A DNA stretch of 13,613 bases from Xanthobacteraceae bacterium (lineage in GTDB: Bacteria > Pseudomonadota > Alphaproteobacteria > Rhizobiales > Xanthobacteraceae), in contig JAICQA010000037.1 in the NCBI GenBank assembly GCA_025929595.1, positions 1-13,613 of the forward strand, in the 5' to 3' direction. Below, piece after piece: positions 1-7,072 of the stretch. The position numbers and the translations under genes are program-made. The notes beneath the pieces were generated by a model, which did not search any database, was not told the origin of the DNA, and worked only from the letters and a program-made list of their open reading frames with translations. Position 1 is the stretch's first letter. Every line of letters starts with the position of its first letter.

Positions 1-2133
1 CTGCGTATTGAGCCAGTCCATCATCTCGTCAATCCTGGCACGCCGCTTTGGATCGCTCGGATAGGCGGGCGAGCCGATCTTGTCGGCGAGATATTTCAGG
101 ATCGCCGAGCTTTCGGTCAGACGGAAATCGCCATCCTCCAGCAACGGCACCAGTTGCGTCGGATTTTTCCTGGCGTAGCCCGGATCGAGATGCTCGCCCT
201 TCATCACGTCGACCAGTTGCTCGTCGAGCTTGATGCCGCTCTCCGCGATGAAGAGACGGATCGGACGACTCGTCATCGATACCGGGTGCATATAGAGCTT
301 CACACCCTCGAATGACGGCATCGGCCGTGCGAATGGGTTGTGAAATCCCCCCGTCGCATATTGCGCCATCGGCTTTACGGCAGGTGCCGGCCGCGCCGGG
401 GCAATACTGGCACCGGAGGCGGCAGGCATTGTCGGATTCGCGGCCCGCACCGTGGCCGGCTCCTCGCGCCGCGGGCTTGCCGGTTTCTGCTTCAGGATCT
501 GCTCGAACGCCTCGGTGAGCGCGATCTCAGGATTGCGGTCGAGCGACTTCGCCCGCCAGGCCACGAAGGCGTCGGGGCGCACAAGCACCGCACCGGAGTT
601 CGAAATCCCATAGTCGATGGTGAAGCGGCCGTTCGGGTCGCGCAGTTCAAGCGATCCGACGCGATAAACCTTGAGCGGCAGTCCTTCGAACTTCTTCGCG
701 ACCTTGCGAGCGGCCTCGCACCACGGGCCACCATCCTGAGCGGCCAGCAGCACGAAGGCCTGATCGAACAGATCGATCGTCGAGACCCGATGCTCCAGCC
801 ACAGATGCGGAGCGCGCGAGCCGGGCAGCCCCTGCGTCTTCCGCGGATCGTCGTGGTCCTTCGCGACCCCATCGTCGCCGAGTACGGCGTCCGAATGATA
901 GAGATAGCCGGTCTCGATATTGAAATCGTCCGCGACCGGTTGATAGTCCTTGGCGCCGAGATAAGGCGTGGTGCGCGTGACGTAGCGCGAGTAGGCCTGC
1001 TCGACCGTGAACTTGCCGGCGGGCCGGCGCTCAGCCTCATATGTCCTGAGAAGACCCGGCTCCGCGATCCCTTTCAACACAAAGGCGAGCTTCCACGCGA
1101 GATTGTGTGCGTCATGAATGCCGGTGTTGCCGCCGAAGCCCCCGGTCGGCGGCATCAGGTGCGCGGCGTCGCCGGCGAGGAATACGCGGTCCTGCTGGTA
1201 GCGACGGGCGATGTCGGACGTCGCGCGCCAGCGCGCAACGCCGTCGATCTTCACAGGAATCGCAGGATCGCCGATGCCGATGCGCAACAGTTCGATCAGC
1301 CGCTTCTCGCTGATGTCGGCGGCGGCGTTGGCCGCGGCTTCCGGGTCGCGCGTCGGATCGCCGATCGTGTTCACCACGAAGAAGCCGACCTTGCTCGCGC
1401 GGTCCATGCGAAAGAAGCCGGATAGCTTGTCGTTCTTCACATAGATGACGCTGAGCGGCTTGCCGCCGATCCACGGCGATAGATCCGCGGTGAAGTAGAT
1501 CGTGATGCTGTTCGAGAACACGCCGCGGCCGTCGAACTCGATGCCGAGCTGCTCGCGCACCTTGCTGTGTGCGCCGTCGGCACCGACGAGATATTTGCCA
1601 CGCAGTGGGCGCTCCTTACCCGTATCGACCTCGCGCGCGTATGCGGTCACGCCGTCGGCATCCTGCTCGAAGCGTGCGACCTCGTAGCCCTCGAGCAATT
1701 TCGCCCCGACTTCGCGCGCACGCTTGCGCAGGATCGGCTCAAGGCCGGGCTGCGAAATGAACAGGCGGCGGCTCGGGCTGATCTGCTCGACGCCGGCGTT
1801 CAGCACCGGGATCAGATTCGCAATGATCTTGCCGTTGATCGTATCCATCATCACGAGCGCGCCCTCCGGAATGAATTCCCGGTTCGACTGCTCGATGATG
1901 TCCGGCTCGATGCCGGCGCTGCGGTACATCTCAATGGTGCGCTGGTGGAACATCGCCGCGCGCGGCAGCGGCGAGCCTCCGCGCAGCTTCTCGATCGCAA
2001 GCGACGGAATGCCGTGCTGGGCAAGAAACATGGAGAGCGACAGGCCAATCAGCCCGCCGCCCGCGATCAGCACGGGTACTTCCTCCGCGTGAAAATCGCT
2101 GACGCGCTCGATACTACTCGGCTGAACGTTCAT
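1..2133 (-). CDS. FAD-dependent aromatic hydroxylase fused to a C-terminal glutathione S-transferase domain (partial, C-terminus beyond window)
   Basis: Start ATG at 2133 (RBS GGGGAG at 2139-2144, 5-nt spacing); no stop in frame to base 1, giving 711 visible codons. Residues ~19-550 are a group A flavoprotein monooxygenase: FAD dinucleotide motif GGGLIG at 25-30 with acidic E48 ending the fold, DG motif at D186-G187 (GADGAHSKVRE), GD motif at G321-D322, then GGNTGIHDAHNLAWKLA at ~334-350. The thioredoxin-like C-terminal part ends near GAVLVRPDAFVAWR. This resembles TfdB/MhpA-type phenol hydroxylases, which use NAD(P)H and O2 to hydroxylate an aromatic ring in the cytoplasm; the exact substrate cannot be read. 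Residues 551-610 are a linker with 12 Pro and 14 Ala. From 611 a GST N-terminal thioredoxin fold begins (KLYMHPVSMTSRPIRLF, cis-Pro segment QLVP, glutathione-binding TES). About 120 GST residues are probably missing beyond the edge. No base suggests a frameshift, and codon use is continuous across the junction. Confidence 0.9.
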   Translation of the reverse strand, partial: MNVQPSSIERVSDFHAEEVPVLIAGGGLIGLSLSMFLAQHGIPSLAIEKLRGGSPLPRAAMFHQRTIEMYRSAGIEPDIIEQSNREFIPEGALVMMDTINGKIIANLIPVLNAGVEQISPSRRLFISQPGLEPILRKRAREVGAKLLEGYEVARFEQDADGVTAYAREVDTGKERPLRGKYLVGADGAHSKVREQLGIEFDGRGVFSNSITIYFTADLSPWIGGKPLSVIYVKNDKLSGFFRMDRASKVGFFVVNTIGDPTRDPEAAANAAADISEKRLIELLRIGIGDPAIPVKIDGVARWRATSDIARRYQQDRVFLAGDAAHLMPPTGGFGGNTGIHDAHNLAWKLAFVLKGIAEPGLLRTYEAERRPAGKFTVEQAYSRYVTRTTPYLGAKDYQPVADDFNIETGYLYHSDAVLGDDGVAKDHDDPRKTQGLPGSRAPHLWLEHRVSTIDLFDQAFVLLAAQDGGPWCEAARKVAKKFEGLPLKVYRVGSLELRDPNGRFTIDYGISNSGAVLVRPDAFVAWRAKSLDRNPEIALTEAFEQILKQKPASPRREEPATVRAANPTMPAASGASIAPARPAPAVKPMAQYATGGFHNPFARPMPSFEGVKLYMHPVSMTSRPIRLFIAESGIKLDEQLVDVMKGEHLDPGYARKNPTQLVPLLEDGDFRLTESSAILKYLADKIGSPAYPSDPKRRARIDEMMDWLNTQ

Positions 2134-2138
2134 GGCGT

Positions 2139-2144
2139 CTCCCC
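2139..2144 (-). promoter_or_regulatory. Ribosome binding site of the hydroxylase-GST fusion gene
   Basis: On the minus strand GGGGAG lies 5 nt before the ATG at 2133. It supports this start rather than the later in-frame ATGs. Confidence 0.6.
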
Positions 2145-2202
2145 GGACTATTCTTGTCGTTGGTCGCTGCACGCTATGGACGGTTGGCGCCGTCCCGCAA
2201 AA

Positions 2203-2231
2203 ATGATCGCCAGATTGCCAGTGCTTGGCAA
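2203..2231 (-). promoter_or_regulatory. Candidate promoter with 17-bp operator-like dyad upstream of the fusion gene
   Basis: On the minus strand TTGCCA (2231-2226, 5/6 of the -35 consensus) is followed by a 17-nt spacer and GATCAT (2208-2203, 4/6 of the -10 consensus). The -35 box is itself one arm of a perfect dyad, TTGCCA-N5-TGGCAA, spanning 2215-2231. The layout suits a dimeric regulator acting at the -35 region, for example a LysR- or MarR-type protein. No regulator gene is in the window. Transcription would start near 2196, leaving a leader of about 60 nt. The match is by eye. Confidence 0.4.
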
Positions 2232-2285
2232 CAATCCTTTTGACTGCGGTAAACGGTCCTCCGCCGCGGGGCGGCATCCCACACG

Positions 2286-2313
2286 AAAAAGGCGCGGCCT
2301 ACGGGGCCACGCC
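2286..2313 (-). terminator. Rho-independent terminator after the free GST gene
   Basis: Read on the minus strand: GGCGTGGCC, loop CCGTA, GGCCGCGCC, then TTTTT. The 9-bp stem is complete if one G:U pair is allowed. It begins 21 nt after the GST stop codon, so it closes the long minus-strand run and separates it from the hydroxylase-GST gene. Confidence 0.75.
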
Positions 2314-2334
2314 TACATTTGCGACGATCCGGGA

Positions 2335-3009
2335 TCAGACCCGCTGGAAATCCTGCCCCTTGGTCGAGGCCACCAGGCCGTGGAAGACTTCATTGATCTC
2401 GTTCCAGTGCGGCAGCTTCTTCATGTTGCCGAGCCAACGGGCGACGTTCGGATACTTGCTGAAATCCAGGTGCAGCACTTCGCCGAGAGTGACCAGGCCG
2501 GAACCGAAATAGTCCGCGACGGTGATCTCGTTCCCGGTCAGATAATTGTTCTTCGGTCCGATCCAGTGGTCGTTCAGAATTTGCAGCCACTTCTGCGAAT
2601 TCTTCTTGCCCCATTCGATCGCACCGGAATGGGCCTCGTCACTGCGGCGCTTGTGGTGCGGGAATATCTGCGGGTAGCAAAGGTTGTAAGCCCAGTCGCG
2701 ATAGAATTGCGTGTTGAGCCAATCCATCACTTCGTTGACCTTGGCGCGCTTCTTCAAATCCTTCGGATAGGCCGGCGAGCCGATCTTGTCGGCCAGATAT
2801 TTCAGGATCGTCGCGCTCTCAGTCAGCCGCAGATCGCCGTCTTCAAGCACGGGGACGAGTTGGCTCGGATTGATCGCCGTGAAGGCGGGCTGCACGTGCT
2901 CGCCCTTCATCAGATCGACGACGACCTCTTCCACGTCGATGCCATTCTCGGCAATGAACAGACGAACCGGACGGCTCGTCATTGAGACCGGGTGCATATA
3001 GAGCTTCAT
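2335..3009 (-). CDS. Glutathione S-transferase, stand-alone, 224 aa
   Basis: A full-length soluble GST of the usual size. The N-terminal thioredoxin fold (~1-80) has HPVSMTSRPVRLF, where S9 or S12 is the likely glutathione-activating serine as in theta-like bacterial GSTs. The cis-proline segment QLVPVL (~50-55) and the TES motif (63-65) contact glutathione. An all-helical C-terminal domain follows, with NYLTGNEITVADYF giving the N-capping/hydrophobic-staple signature. The start ATG at 3009 has GGGAGGGG just upstream (3013-3020). It is the last gene of the run before the terminator, 88 nt after livM. Its first 101 residues match the GST part of the adjacent fusion protein at 73/101 positions, so the two are paralogues. 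Likely roles are conjugation, glutathione-dependent dehalogenation or isomerisation; the substrate is unknown. Confidence 0.9.
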   Translation of the reverse strand: MKLYMHPVSMTSRPVRLFIAENGIDVEEVVVDLMKGEHVQPAFTAINPSQLVPVLEDGDLRLTESATILKYLADKIGSPAYPKDLKKRAKVNEVMDWLNTQFYRDWAYNLCYPQIFPHHKRRSDEAHSGAIEWGKKNSQKWLQILNDHWIGPKNNYLTGNEITVADYFGSGLVTLGEVLHLDFSKYPNVARWLGNMKKLPHWNEINEVFHGLVASTKGQDFQRV

Positions 3010-3097
3010 CGACCCCTCCCGCTTTGTTCTTGGCGGCGCCGGCCGCCTGACAGGTGGAGAAACCTATCCCTTCTACGTTTATTCCGCGAGGCCGTCC

Positions 3098-4069
3098 TTA
3101 AAGGCGGATGCGCAACGCGTGGGCAATGACGCCCACGATCCCGCGCCGGAAGAGGAGAACGCAAACGACGAAGATCGCACCCTGGATGATGGTCACCCAC
3201 TGGCCGAACCCGGCCAGGTAGTTCTGCATCGCCACGATGATGAAGGCGCCCACCGCCGGACCGAAGACCGTGCCGAGACCTCCCAGCAACGTCATCAGCA
3301 CGACCTCGCCCGACATCGTCCAGTGAACGTCGGTCAGCGATGCGAGTTGGAAGACAAGCGCCTTGGTCGAGCCGGCAACGCCTGCAAGTGTAGCCGACAG
3401 CACGAAGGCCATGAGCTTGTAGCGATCGGTCTTGTAACCGAGCGAGATCGCGCGCTGCTCGTTCTCCCGGATCGCCTTCAGTACCTCGCCGAACGGCGAG
3501 TAAATAATGCGGTAGATCAGCAGAAAACAGGCGAGAAAGAGCACGACGACGAAGACGTAGATCGTCATTTGATCGGACAGGTCGAACAGGCCGAACAACA
3601 CGCCACGCGGCACGGCCTGAATGCCGTCCTCGCCGCCGGTGAACGGCGCCTGCAACGCGAAGAAGAACATCATCTGCGCGAGTGCGAGCGTGATCATCGC
3701 GAAATAAATGCCCTGCCGCCGGATGGCGATGCTGCCGGCTACGAGCCCGAGCACGGCGGCCGTCGCCGTACCGGTGAGGATCGCGAGCTCCGGCGGAAAG
3801 CCCCAGACCTTGGCAGCGTGCGCGCATGCATAAGCCGACCAGCCGAAGAACAACGCGTGACCGAACGACAGCAGCCCGACATAGCCGATCAACAGATTGA
3901 AGGCGCAAGCGAACAACGCGAAGCACAGCGCCTTCATCAGGAGCACCGGGTAGATGAAGGTCGGTGCGACGATCAGAAATGCGACCAGAGCCATGAAAGC
4001 GATCTGCTCGCTCCAAAGGCCGAAGCCGTTCAACGGACGGATGTCCGCCTGTTCGGTGATCTGGGCCAT
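3098..4069 (-). CDS. livM: Branched-chain-type ABC transporter permease, LivM family
   Basis: A 323-aa inner-membrane permease with roughly eight to ten hydrophobic segments. Family marks are NLLIGYVGLLSFGHALFFG (~58-76), RRQGIYFAMITLALAQM (~117-133), TGGEDGI and the cytoplasmic coupling loop KAIRENEQRAISLGY, which contacts the ATPases. It pairs with LivH to form the translocation path of a HAAT-family importer. The start is fixed by TGATG coupling: the livH stop TGA (4071-4069) shares its A with the livM ATG (4069-4067). The gene has its usual length and shows no break. The solute cannot be told from the permease; in this clade such systems carry amino acids or aromatic acids. Confidence 0.93.
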   Translation of the reverse strand: MAQITEQADIRPLNGFGLWSEQIAFMALVAFLIVAPTFIYPVLLMKALCFALFACAFNLLIGYVGLLSFGHALFFGWSAYACAHAAKVWGFPPELAILTGTATAAVLGLVAGSIAIRRQGIYFAMITLALAQMMFFFALQAPFTGGEDGIQAVPRGVLFGLFDLSDQMTIYVFVVVLFLACFLLIYRIIYSPFGEVLKAIRENEQRAISLGYKTDRYKLMAFVLSATLAGVAGSTKALVFQLASLTDVHWTMSGEVVLMTLLGGLGTVFGPAVGAFIIVAMQNYLAGFGQWVTIIQGAIFVVCVLLFRRGIVGVIAHALRIRL

Positions 4070-4953
4070 CAGTTCGCCCTTCCGAACAGGCCGGCCGGTC
4101 GCAGCAGCAGAACGATCGCCATGATGACGAAGATCACAGTGTTCGACGCTTCGGGAAAGAACACCTTGGTCAGACCTTCGATCACGCCGAGGCCGAAGCC
4201 GGTGACGATCGCGCCCATGATCGAGCCCATGCCGCCGATCACGACCACTGCGAAGACAACGATAATGAGGTCGGCGCCCATCAGCGGGTTCACAGCGTAG
4301 ATCGGCGCCGCCATGACGCCCGCGAGCGCCGCGAGGCCGACGCCGAAGCCATAAGTGAGCGTGATCATGCGCGGCACGTTGATGCCAAAGGCACGCACCA
4401 GCGTCGGGTTCTCGGTCGCCGCACGCAGATAGGCGCCGAGCTTTGTTTTTTCGATCACGAACCAGGTGCCAAAACAGACAATGAGCGAGAGCACCACCAC
4501 CCAGCCGCGATAGTTCGGCAGGAACATGAATCCGAGATTGTGCCCGCCTGAGAGCTGAGCCGGCATGGAATAAGGCAGACCGGACGAACCGTACTGGTGC
4601 CGGAACAATCCCTGAATAATGAGCGCGAGGCCGAAGGTGAGCAATAATCCATAGAGATGGTCGAGTTGATAGAGCCGTTGCAAGAACAGCCGCTCGATCA
4701 CGATACCCGTGATACCGACAATAATCGGCGCGATAATCAGCGCCGGCCAGTAGCCGATACCAAACTGCAGGAGAAAAAACGCCGTGAAGGCGCCCATCAT
4801 GTATTGGGCGCCGTGCGCAAAGTTGATGATGTTGAGCATGCCGAAGATGACGGCGAGCCCGAGACTCAACAACGCGTAGAACGACCCGTTGATCAGGCCG
4901 AGCAGGAGCTGGCCGAACAGGGCTTGCGGGGGAATTCCAAGCAACTCGAACAT
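4069..4953 (-). CDS. livH: Branched-chain-type ABC transporter permease, LivH family
   Basis: A 294-aa integral membrane permease. The N-terminal hallmark is GLAVIFGMLNIINFAHGAQY (~32-51). The coupling loop is RAATENPTLVRAFGINV, followed by GFGVGLAALAGVMAAPIYAV; the C-terminus ends in a LLLRPAGLFG motif typical of LivH. The stop codon overlaps the livM start by one base, so translation is probably coupled. I see no good Shine-Dalgarno before the ATG at 4953. The 143-nt gap upstream, towards the binding-protein gene, is filled by palindromic repeats that could alter transcript stability and therefore the ratio of permease to binding protein. Confidence 0.93.
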   Translation of the reverse strand: MFELLGIPPQALFGQLLLGLINGSFYALLSLGLAVIFGMLNIINFAHGAQYMMGAFTAFFLLQFGIGYWPALIIAPIIVGITGIVIERLFLQRLYQLDHLYGLLLTFGLALIIQGLFRHQYGSSGLPYSMPAQLSGGHNLGFMFLPNYRGWVVVLSLIVCFGTWFVIEKTKLGAYLRAATENPTLVRAFGINVPRMITLTYGFGVGLAALAGVMAAPIYAVNPLMGADLIIVVFAVVVIGGMGSIMGAIVTGFGLGVIEGLTKVFFPEASNTVIFVIMAIVLLLRPAGLFGRAN

Positions 4954-4975
4954 GCGAGCACGATGTTTGCGGCTA

Positions 4976-5028
4976 TCGTCCTCATCCTTCGAGACGGCGG
5001 CTTCGCCGCCTGTTCAGGATGAAGACGA
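4976..5028 (-). repeat. Palindromic intergenic repeat, copy 1 (reverse orientation)
   Basis: Outer arms TCGTC-CTCATCCT and AGGATGA-AGACGA enclose an inner hairpin GGCGG-CTTCG-CCGCC (4996-5010). Read on the minus strand it follows the pattern CTCATCCTGA...GTCTCGAAGGATGAG, the same pattern as copy 2 downstream. The element looks like the short palindromes scattered between genes in Bradyrhizobiaceae genomes (recalled, not searched). In RNA it would form a strong hairpin between the binding-protein and livH coding regions. Confidence 0.65.
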
Positions 5029-5041
5029 TGCTCCAGGTAGA

Positions 5042-5089
5042 CCTCACCCTGAGGAGCGCGAACGTAGTTCGCGCGTCTCGAGGGTGAGG
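5042..5089 (+). repeat. Palindromic intergenic repeat, copy 2 (forward orientation)
   Basis: Perfect 9-bp outer arms CCTCACCCT (5042-5050) and AGGGTGAGG (5081-5089), plus a perfect 8-bp inner stem GCGCGAAC (5056-5063) and GTTCGCGC (5067-5074) with a 3-nt loop. The asymmetric bases GAGGA on one side and GTCTCG on the other match copy 1 read in reverse, so the two are head-to-head copies of one element family. It starts seven bases upstream of the binding-protein stop codon on the plus-strand scale. Confidence 0.7.
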
Positions 5090-5096
5090 CTCTTGT

Positions 5097-6305
5097 TCAG
5101 CCTTTCACCAGCGGGCACTTGCCTTCGCTCATCGGGCGAAATGCCTGGTCGGCCGGGATGGTCGCACGGACCTTGTAGTAATCCCAAGGGTATTTCGACT
5201 CCGACGGCTTCTTCACCTCAAAGAGATACATCGGGTGAAGCTTGCGGCCGTCCTGGCGGATCGAACCCTTGCCGAACAATTTGTCGTCCGTCGGCATCTT
5301 TTTCATCTGGGCCACGACCTTGGTGCCGTCCGCGTCGCTCTTCAGCGCTTCGAGCGCCTTCAGATAGTGGATGACCGACGAATAGACGCCGGCATGCACC
5401 ATGCTGGGATGAATGCCTTTGTTCGCCGCCGCGAACTTCTTGGCGAAGGCGCGATTGGCGTCATTCATGTCCCAGTACCAGGCTTCGGTGAAGATCAGTC
5501 CCTGCGCCGTCTTGAGGCCGAGACCGTGAACGTCGGTCAGGAAGACAAGCAGACCGGCGAGGTTCTGGCCGCCCGCGACGACACCGAACTCCGCCGCCTG
5601 CTTGATGGCGTTCGTGGTGTCGGCGCCGGCATTGGCGAGGCCAATGATCTTGGCCTTAGACGCCTGCGCCTGGAGCAAGAAGGACGAGAAGTCGGTGGCG
5701 GGGAACGGATGACGCACCCGGCCAACGACCTTACCGCCGTTCTTCTCAACGACCGCCGCCGTATCGCGCTCGAGGGCGTGGCCGAATGCGTAGTCCGCGG
5801 TCAGGAAGAACCAGGTGTCGCCGCCGGTCTTCACGATGGCATTGCCCGTGCCGTTGGCAAGCGACCAGGTGTCATAGGTCCAATGAACGCTATTGGGCGA
5901 GCATTTCGCTCCCGTGAGATCCGAAGACGCCGCGCCGGAGATCAAGAACACCTTGTTCTTCTCGCGAGCAATTTCGTTGACCGCCAGCGCAACCGAGGAC
6001 GTCGGAACGTCGACCACGACGTCCACCTTGTCCACGTCGAACCAGGTGCGCACGACGTTCGAACCGACATCAGGCTTGTTCTGGTGGTCAGCGCTGACGA
6101 TCTCGACCTTCATGCCCTTCTTTTCGGCGCCGAAGTCTTCGACCGCCATGCGGGCGGCGATGACGGAGCCGGGGCCGGCCAGATCCGCGTAAGTGCCGGC
6201 CATGTCGTTCATAACGCCGATCTTGACGACGCCGTCACTGAACTGTGCGTAAGCGGGGCCCGCAGCAAGCGCGGCCACGAACGCTATCGTGCTCAATCTT
6301 TTCAT
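5097..6305 (-). CDS. Periplasmic substrate-binding protein of a Liv/HAAT-type ABC importer
   Basis: A 402-aa secreted protein. The Sec signal peptide (K2, R3, hydrophobic 4-18) is probably cut after AYA at residue 20. The mature part is a type I periplasmic binding fold (Peripla_BP_6): VVKIGVMNDMAGTYADLAGP near the N-terminus, VSADHQNKPDVG at ~70-81, VDVPTSSVALAV, HWTYDTWSLANGTG, and FFLTADYAFGHALERD in the second lobe. Two cysteines (in AKCSPN and in the C-terminal GKCPLV) could form a disulfide. Start ATG at 6305 has GGAGGAG 5 nt upstream. It lies between livF and livH and supplies the specificity of this transporter. Proteins of this subtype in Rhodopseudomonas-like bacteria often bind aromatic acids rather than leucine, which fits the hydroxylase nearby, but ligand identity is inference. 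Confidence 0.92.
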   Translation of the reverse strand: MKRLSTIAFVAALAAGPAYAQFSDGVVKIGVMNDMAGTYADLAGPGSVIAARMAVEDFGAEKKGMKVEIVSADHQNKPDVGSNVVRTWFDVDKVDVVVDVPTSSVALAVNEIAREKNKVFLISGAASSDLTGAKCSPNSVHWTYDTWSLANGTGNAIVKTGGDTWFFLTADYAFGHALERDTAAVVEKNGGKVVGRVRHPFPATDFSSFLLQAQASKAKIIGLANAGADTTNAIKQAAEFGVVAGGQNLAGLLVFLTDVHGLGLKTAQGLIFTEAWYWDMNDANRAFAKKFAAANKGIHPSMVHAGVYSSVIHYLKALEALKSDADGTKVVAQMKKMPTDDKLFGKGSIRQDGRKLHPMYLFEVKKPSESKYPWDYYKVRATIPADQAFRPMSEGKCPLVKG

Positions 6306-6355
6306 CCTTACTCCTCCTTCTCCTTGTGGTCGGAGTGTTGGCGGCGTTGTTGTCG

Positions 6356-7072
6356 TTACACTCCGAGATAGTCGTGCAGCTTGTCGAGGTTGGCATCCAG
6401 TTCGCTGTTGGCGAACCGATCGATGATCCGGCCATGCTCCATGACGTAGTATCGATCAGCCACCGTCGAAGCGAACCGGAAATTCTGTTCAACGAGCAGG
6501 ATTGTGAACCCCTGCTCTTTCAAGGCGCGGATGGTCTTGCCAATCTGCTGAATAATGACAGGAGCGAGCCCTTCGGTGGGCTCATCGAGCAGCAGAAGCC
6601 GCGCTCCCGTTCGCAGGATCCGCGCGATCGCGAGCATCTGTTGTTCGCCACCCGAAAGCTTCGTGCCCTGGCTCGAACCAAGACGCTCCTTGAGGTTGGG
6701 AAAGAGATCGAAGATGCGGTCGAGCGGCAGACCGCCCGCGCGCACGACCGGCGGGAGCAGCAGATTTTCTTCAACGTCAAGACTTGCGAAAATGCCGCGC
6801 TCCTCCGGGCAGAAGGCGACGCCAAGTCTTGCGATGTCGTTGGACGACATGCGGATCAATTCCTGCCCGCCGAACGCCACCGATCCGCTGCGCTTGCCGA
6901 CAATGCCCATCACCGACTTGAGCGTCGTAGTCTTCCCCGCTCCGTTGCGGCCCAGAAGCGTAACGACCTCACCTTCGCGCACGTCGAAGGTGGCGCCATG
7001 CAAAATGTGCGACTCGCCGTACCAGGCCTCGAGCTTCTCGACGGCCAGCAGCGGCGCAGCGCGATCAAGCAT
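6356..7072 (-). CDS. livF: ABC transporter ATP-binding protein, LivF family
   Basis: Cytoplasmic ATPase of the importer, 238 aa from the ATG at 7072. Walker A is GRNGAGKTT, the ABC signature LSGGEQQMLAIARIL, Walker B LLLLDEPTEGLAP, and the switch region LLVEQN has Gln where many ABC proteins have His, which is normal for LivF. It should dimerise with LivG. Start choice: ATG 7072 gives an 8-nt overlap with the livG end (ATGCTTGA) and has GGGTG upstream. A GTG at 7081 would add three residues with GAGG 9 nt before it; both are possible. The stop TAA at 6358-6356 lies 50 nt before the binding-protein ATG. Confidence 0.92.
   Translation of the reverse strand: MLDRAAPLLAVEKLEAWYGESHILHGATFDVREGEVVTLLGRNGAGKTTTLKSVMGIVGKRSGSVAFGGQELIRMSSNDIARLGVAFCPEERGIFASLDVEENLLLPPVVRAGGLPLDRIFDLFPNLKERLGSSQGTKLSGGEQQMLAIARILRTGARLLLLDEPTEGLAPVIIQQIGKTIRALKEQGFTILLVEQNFRFASTVADRYYVMEHGRIIDRFANSELDANLDKLHDYLGV

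Noticed and set aside
291..303. Independent GST gene starting at GTG 303 or ATG 291
   Set aside because: The frame is open and continuous with the hydroxylase, and the GAGG directly abutting the GTG leaves no usable spacing, so separate translation is not supported.
492..1040. Minus-strand frame of 182 codons in the hydroxylase region
   Set aside because: Ser/Arg-rich out-of-phase shadow; the correct phase is open across the region and shows flavoprotein motifs.
340..1425. Long plus-strand open frame across the hydroxylase region
   Set aside because: It is the exact antisense phase of the hydroxylase-GST frame, a normal by-product of GC-rich codon use; no domain and no RBS.
1567..2985. Plus-strand open frame of 472 codons spanning two genes
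   Set aside because: It runs antisense through the hydroxylase start, the terminator and the GST gene; the minus strand carries recognisable families over the same bases.
3032..3047. GC-rich hairpin GGCGGC-GCCG-GCCGCC between livM and the free GST gene
   Set aside because: On the minus strand it is followed by AAGAAC and not a T-run, so it is not a convincing terminator; the GST gene is treated as part of the run.
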